Shown here piece after piece: positions 60,564 through 64,000 of a DNA stretch of 64,000 bases. The stretch comes from Bog-473 sp963807775 (lineage in GTDB: Bacteria; Actinomycetota; Acidimicrobiia; Acidimicrobiales; RAAP-2). The notes beneath the pieces were generated by a model. That model was not told the origin of the DNA, searched no databases, and was given only the letters and a program-made list of their open reading frames with translations. A program made the position numbers and the translations under genes. Position 1 is the first letter of the stretch. Each line of letters begins with the position of its first letter. The stretch spans positions 93,583-157,582 of the forward strand of contig CAWECY010000015.1 of the NCBI GenBank assembly GCA_963807775.1, given 5' to 3'.

Positions 60564-61932
60564 ATGCCTTTCGCCACGATCAACCCGGCCACCGGCAAGA
60601 CGGAGAAGGAGTTCCCGGCCCACACGCCGGCCGAGGTGGACGCCCTCCTCAGTCGGGCCGTGGCGGCCTTCGGCGAGTACAAGCGGACCACCTACGCCGA
60701 GCGGGCTCGGCACCTGATCACCGCGGCGGAACTGCTCGAGGGCGAGGTGCCCGACGTGGCGCGCATCCTCACCACGGAAATGGGCAAGACCTTCGCCGCG
60801 GCCAAGGCGGAGGTGTCCAAGTGCGCCCTCGGCCTGCGCTGGTTCGCCGACAACGGCGAGCGGCTCCTGGCCGACGAGCCGGTCGCCACCACGGCCTCCA
60901 ACTCCTACATCCACTACCAGCCCCTCGGTGTCGTGCTGGCCGTCATGCCGTGGAACTTCCCGATGTGGCAGGTGATCCGCTTCGCCGCCCCGGCGCTGAT
61001 GGTCGGCAACTGCGGGCTGCTGAAGCACGCCTCGAACGTCCCGCAGACGGGGTTGGCCATCGAAGATCTCTTCCGCCGTGCCGGCCTGCCCGACGGCGTG
61101 TTCACCAACCTCTTCGTGGAGTCGAAGAACGTGGCGTCGCTGCTCATCGAGGACCCGCGCGTGGCCGCGGTCACATTGACCGGGAGCGAGCCCGCCGGCA
61201 TGTCGGTAGCCGCCACGGCCGGGCACGCATTGAAGAAGACCGTGCTCGAGCTCGGCGGCTCGGACCCCTTCGTCGTGCTGGCCTCGGCCGACCTCGACGT
61301 GTGCGTCCGTACTGCCGTGAACGCGCGCGTCCAGAACAACGGCCAGTCGTGCATCGCCGCCAAGCGGTTCATCGTCGTCGACGAGGTGCACGACGAGTTC
61401 CTGGCACGCTTCACGGCGGCCATGGATGCGCTGGTGGTCGGCGATCCATTCGACCCGGCGACCGACATCGGTCCCATCGTCACCGAGGCCCAGCGCGCCG
61501 AGCTCCTCGGTCAGATCGAGGCGGCCCGGGCCCAGGGCGCCTCCGTGCACGAACACCCCAAGGTGCCCGACAGCGACGGCTGGTACCTGGCGCCGACCGT
61601 GCTCTCGGACCTGACGAAGGACATGCCGGTGGCCCAGGAGGAGCTCTTCGGCCCGGTGGCCATGGTGCTCGCGCGTGCCCGATGTCGACGCCGCGCTCGA
61701 GGCGGCCAATGCCACCACCTTCGGCCTGGGCTCGAGCGTGTGGACATCGGACCCCGACGAGATGCAGCACTGCATCGAGGGGATCGAGGCCGGCGCCGTG
61801 TTCGTCAACGCCATGGTGGCGTCCATGCCGGAGCTGCCCTTCGGAGGCATCAAGCGCTCCGGCTACGGCCGCGAGCTCTCCGAGGTCGGCCTCAAGGAGT
61901 TCGCCAATACGAAGACTGTGTACATCGCGTGA
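60564..61932 (+). CDS. NAD(P)-dependent aldehyde dehydrogenase, succinate-semialdehyde type (one frameshift)
   Basis: ATG 60564. PLGVVLAVMPWNFPMWQVIR, LLKHASNVPQTGLAIEDLFR, VTLTGSEPAGMSVAATAGHA, VLELGGSDPFVVLASADLDV (Glu) and NNGQSCIAAKRFIVVDEVHD (nucleophile Cys). One inserted C near 61674 breaks the frame. Restoring it gives VPDVDAALEAANATTFGLGS, GAVFVNAMVASMPELPFGGI and KRSGYGRELSEVGLKEFANT, ending at TGA 61930-61932. This is the SSADH/GabD branch (about 455 residues). Together with the gamma-glutamyl enzymes at 55-57 kb it could take an amine-derived semialdehyde to the acid. Confidence 0.85.
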
Positions 61933-62029
61933 CATCAGGTCGCAGGTCCGGGGGCTCGGCCCGTAACCGGGCCGGCGGGCCGGCGTCGAACGACGAGGTG
62001 ACGCAGCCTGGCCGGAGCGAGGTGCGGCG

Positions 62030-62347
62030 ATGAGCAGGCAGGCCGTGGCGGCCGGGCTGGAGGCCATGACGGACGAGGCCGTGCGGACCCGCTACGCCGC
62101 CGGCGACTTCCTCCCCGCCGAGCGGGCCGGGCTGGAGGACGACGAACAGCGGATGCTCCGGCTGGCGGCGGCCGAGGACCCCGAAGTGGTGCCGTTCTGC
62201 CTGCCGACGCCGTCGCCGACGCCGATTCCCATCCCGTATCCGACCACCGGCCTCAGCTGGGGGCAGAAGGTCGACGCCTACGCCAACGGGCTGGGTGACG
62301 AGGTGTCGCTGGCCGACTTCCGCAAGAACTTCTTCCTCGAGCCGTGA
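62030..62347 (+). CDS. Small hypothetical protein with proline-rich linker
   Basis: 105 residues from ATG 62030. An N-terminal helical, acidic part (LEAMTDEAVRTRYAAGDFLP, GLEDDEQRMLRLAAAEDPEV) is followed by LPTPSPTPIPIPYPTTGLSW and a C-terminal GQKVDAYANGLGDEVSLADF. No signal peptide, metal site or known family is recognised. Third-position GC is as high as in neighbours, and it begins 97 bp after the aldehyde dehydrogenase. About 165 bp follow with nothing visible before the transposase. Confidence 0.55.
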   Translation: MSRQAVAAGLEAMTDEAVRTRYAAGDFLPAERAGLEDDEQRMLRLAAAEDPEVVPFCLPTPSPTPIPIPYPTTGLSWGQKVDAYANGLGDEVSLADFRKNFFLEP

Positions 62348-62512
62348 GCGCCGGCGTGGCCGCCCGGGCGCGCCGCTAGCGGGGGCTTCCTGGGTAACGC
62401 CCTGAGCTGACTTTCGGGGCCTTCGGAAGTTTCTTTCAAACATTCGCGTGACCAGCGCGTATGCCATCGCGCGGTGCTCGCGATCCTTGCCTCGGAGTGG
62501 TAGTACCTACAT

Positions 62513-64000
62513 ATGGCATATTTGGTGGGAAAGAAGCAGAAGGGCAAGACGTACTACTACTTGACCGAGTCGGCTCGGGTGAACGGCAAACCGCGGATCG
62601 TCTCCCAGCAGTATCTGGGCAGTGCGGAGGAGATCGCCCAACGTCTTTCAGAATCGGGTCCCGGTGAACCCGACCGCTCACGCCACCTGGGCTTCGGAGA
62701 CCTGGCCGCCGTGTGGGGCGTGCTCGATCGCCTCGGTGTCAAAGAGATCATCGATGAGGTGGTGGGTGCACGGCGAGCCGATGCGGCGGCGTCGGTCGGG
62801 ACCTACATCGCCTTGGCCACGCTCAACCGCGTGGTGGCACCGTGCTCGAAGCTGGCCTTGGCCGACTGGTGGGCAACCACGGCCGGTGACCGCGTGGTGG
62901 GACCTCTGAGCCCGGCCTCCCTCGACCACCGCCGCTTCTGGGCCGCCATGGACATGATCACACCCGAGCAACTCGTCGAGATCGAGCGCCGGATCACCGG
63001 GCGCATGGTCGAGACCTACGAGATCGACGTCTCGGGACTCGCACTCGACATGACGAACTTCGCCACCTTCATCGACTCGGCCAACGACCGGGCCCCCATC
63101 GCGCAACGAGGCAAGGCGAAGCAGAAGCGCAACGATCTGCGATTGGTTGGCCTCGGGCTCGTGGTCTCCGTTGACGGTGGCATCCCACTGGTCTCTCACG
63201 CCTATGAGGGGAACCGCCACGACTCCACCGAGTTCGCCGACGTGGTGGGCGAACTGGTCGAGCGCTTCGGGTCGATCGGCCACGGTGCAGAAGGCCTGAC
63301 GGTCGTCTTTGACGCCGGCCAGAACTCGGCGGACAATCTCGAGCTCCTCGAGGGCGGACCGCTCCACTTCATCGCTTCGATGCCCCCTTCTGATCACCTC
63401 GACCTGATGGCGGTGCCCAAGAGCCGCTACAAGGTGGTCGACCCCGGGCGCTTCGAGGGGCTCAGTGCCTTTGAGAGCACCAAGGTCGTCTTCGGTCACC
63501 GACGGCGCATCGTGGTCACCTTCTGGCAGAACTTCTTCGACAAACAGGCCGCTGGCTTCGAGCAGACCCTGGCCAAGGCGCGCCGCCAGCTCGCTGAGGT
63601 GGCGGCCCGCCTGCAACGAGGAGGTGGCCGCAAGTCGGCCGACAACGTCGAAGCCGAGATCGAGGAGATCCTCGCCCCCCGGTGGTTGCGCCGGGTCATC
63701 TCGGTGACCCTTTACGGCACCGAGCCCTCCGAACTGTCGCTCACCTGGCGCAGCGACGCCCGGGCTAAGGCAGCCCTCGCCGACGAGCTCTTCGGCAAGC
63801 GTGTCATCTTCACCGATCGTGACGAGTGGTCGGTCGCCGACGTAGTGGCCGGCTACCGCTCCCAGTCAGAAGCCGAAGCGGACTTCCGCCAGATGAAAGA
63901 TCGCCGCGTGGTCTCGTTCAGCCCGATGTTCCACTGGACCGATCAAAAGATCCGTGTCCACGTCTTAGCAATACGTAATCGGCGCCCAAGCGGCACCAGA
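62513..64000 (+). CDS. IS1634-type transposase (runs off window; C-terminus aberrant)
   Basis: ATG 62513 opens a frame with no stop to 64000. It reads MAYLVGKKQKGKTYYYLTES, RIVSQQYLGSAEEIAQRLSE, GFGDLAAVWGVLDRLGVKEI, DVSGLALDMTNFATFIDSAN (first catalytic Asp), DLRLVGLGLVVSVDGGIPLV, YEGNRHDSTEFADVVGELVE, LTVVFDAGQNSADNLELL (second Asp) and SQSEAEADFRQMKDRRVVSF (Glu region). These are DDE transposase features of the IS1634/IS4 group. Up to KIRVHV (about 63964) it follows the family. The last 12 codons (LAIRNRRPSGTR) replace the expected FYCVLAL continuation, so the gene may be interrupted or misassembled there. Terminal inverted repeats were not located. Confidence 0.85.
   Translation, partial: MAYLVGKKQKGKTYYYLTESARVNGKPRIVSQQYLGSAEEIAQRLSESGPGEPDRSRHLGFGDLAAVWGVLDRLGVKEIIDEVVGARRADAAASVGTYIALATLNRVVAPCSKLALADWWATTAGDRVVGPLSPASLDHRRFWAAMDMITPEQLVEIERRITGRMVETYEIDVSGLALDMTNFATFIDSANDRAPIAQRGKAKQKRNDLRLVGLGLVVSVDGGIPLVSHAYEGNRHDSTEFADVVGELVERFGSIGHGAEGLTVVFDAGQNSADNLELLEGGPLHFIASMPPSDHLDLMAVPKSRYKVVDPGRFEGLSAFESTKVVFGHRRRIVVTFWQNFFDKQAAGFEQTLAKARRQLAEVAARLQRGGGRKSADNVEAEIEEILAPRWLRRVISVTLYGTEPSELSLTWRSDARAKAALADELFGKRVIFTDRDEWSVADVVAGYRSQSEAEADFRQMKDRRVVSFSPMFHWTDQKIRVHVLAIRNRRPSGTR
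62513..64000 (+). mobile_element. IS1634-like insertion sequence, left part
   Basis: The element is defined by its transposase. Its left end must lie between the small gene stop (62347) and 62513, but no inverted repeat could be identified without the right end. The boundaries given cover only the coding part. Confidence 0.55.

Overview
The window is high-GC DNA with actinobacterial codon use: many GTG/TTG starts and stop/start overlaps of the ATGA, GTGA and TTGA type. Secreted proteins with about 42-residue 'YWLV.SDGG.F.FGDA.F.GS' repeats, F420/flavin LLM oxidoreductases, DUF222-HNH, acyl-CoA dehydrogenase/CoA-transferase/MaoC clusters and DUF35-thiolase pairs all suggest Acidimicrobiia or a nearby actinobacterial lineage. 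This is inference; no rRNA or tRNA gene is visible. Single-base indels break many otherwise well-conserved genes, most densely at 16.5-24.7 kb. Consensus errors in the assembly are the likeliest explanation, and the affected genes are annotated as composites.

Layout. 1-15 kb is a cell-surface region: the end of a repeat protein, a membrane-anchored Ig/MBG-domain protein, a right-handed beta-helix 'choice-of-anchor Q' protein, and a 2,405-residue secreted protein made of seven RCC1 repeats, one Ig domain and 21 MBG repeats. Remnants of a DUF7064-like gene, an unidentified gene and an ISL3 transposase lie around it. 15.2-24.7 kb holds a CoA-ester catabolic cluster behind a perfect palindromic operator (acyl-CoA dehydrogenase, CaiB/BaiF CoA-transferase, two hot-dog dehydratases, second acyl-CoA dehydrogenase), then a YcaQ-like protein, an LLM oxidoreductase, a methyltransferase, a DUF3052 protein, signal peptidase I and a HAD phosphatase. 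25-27 kb has a second surface repeat protein and a chimeric transposase remnant.

27-36.5 kb is the most unusual part. An acyl-CoA synthetase/hydroxyacid oxidase pair and a divergent LLM-SnoaL-DUF35-thiolase operon have been separated by a 3,583-bp unit. A perfect 566-bp direct repeat brackets the unit. It carries a VapBC-like toxin-antitoxin pair and an uncharacterised helical protein of about 590 residues. The geometry is that expected from single-crossover integration of a circular molecule.

36.7-62 kb is mostly ordinary chromosome: an XRE/nucleotidyltransferase pair, an SRPBCC-SRPBCC-ArsR operon behind duplicated palindromes, HAD phosphatases, a quinone oxidoreductase, glutathione peroxidase, MTHFR-like protein, DUF222-HNH protein, isoleucyl-tRNA synthetase, an SDR/VOC operon, a MarR/YceI pair, an FGGY kinase, a glutamine-synthetase-like ligase beside a class I amidotransferase (possible gamma-glutamyl-polyamine route), a sirtuin, an AMP-ligase and an aldehyde dehydrogenase. 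The window ends inside an IS1634-type transposase.
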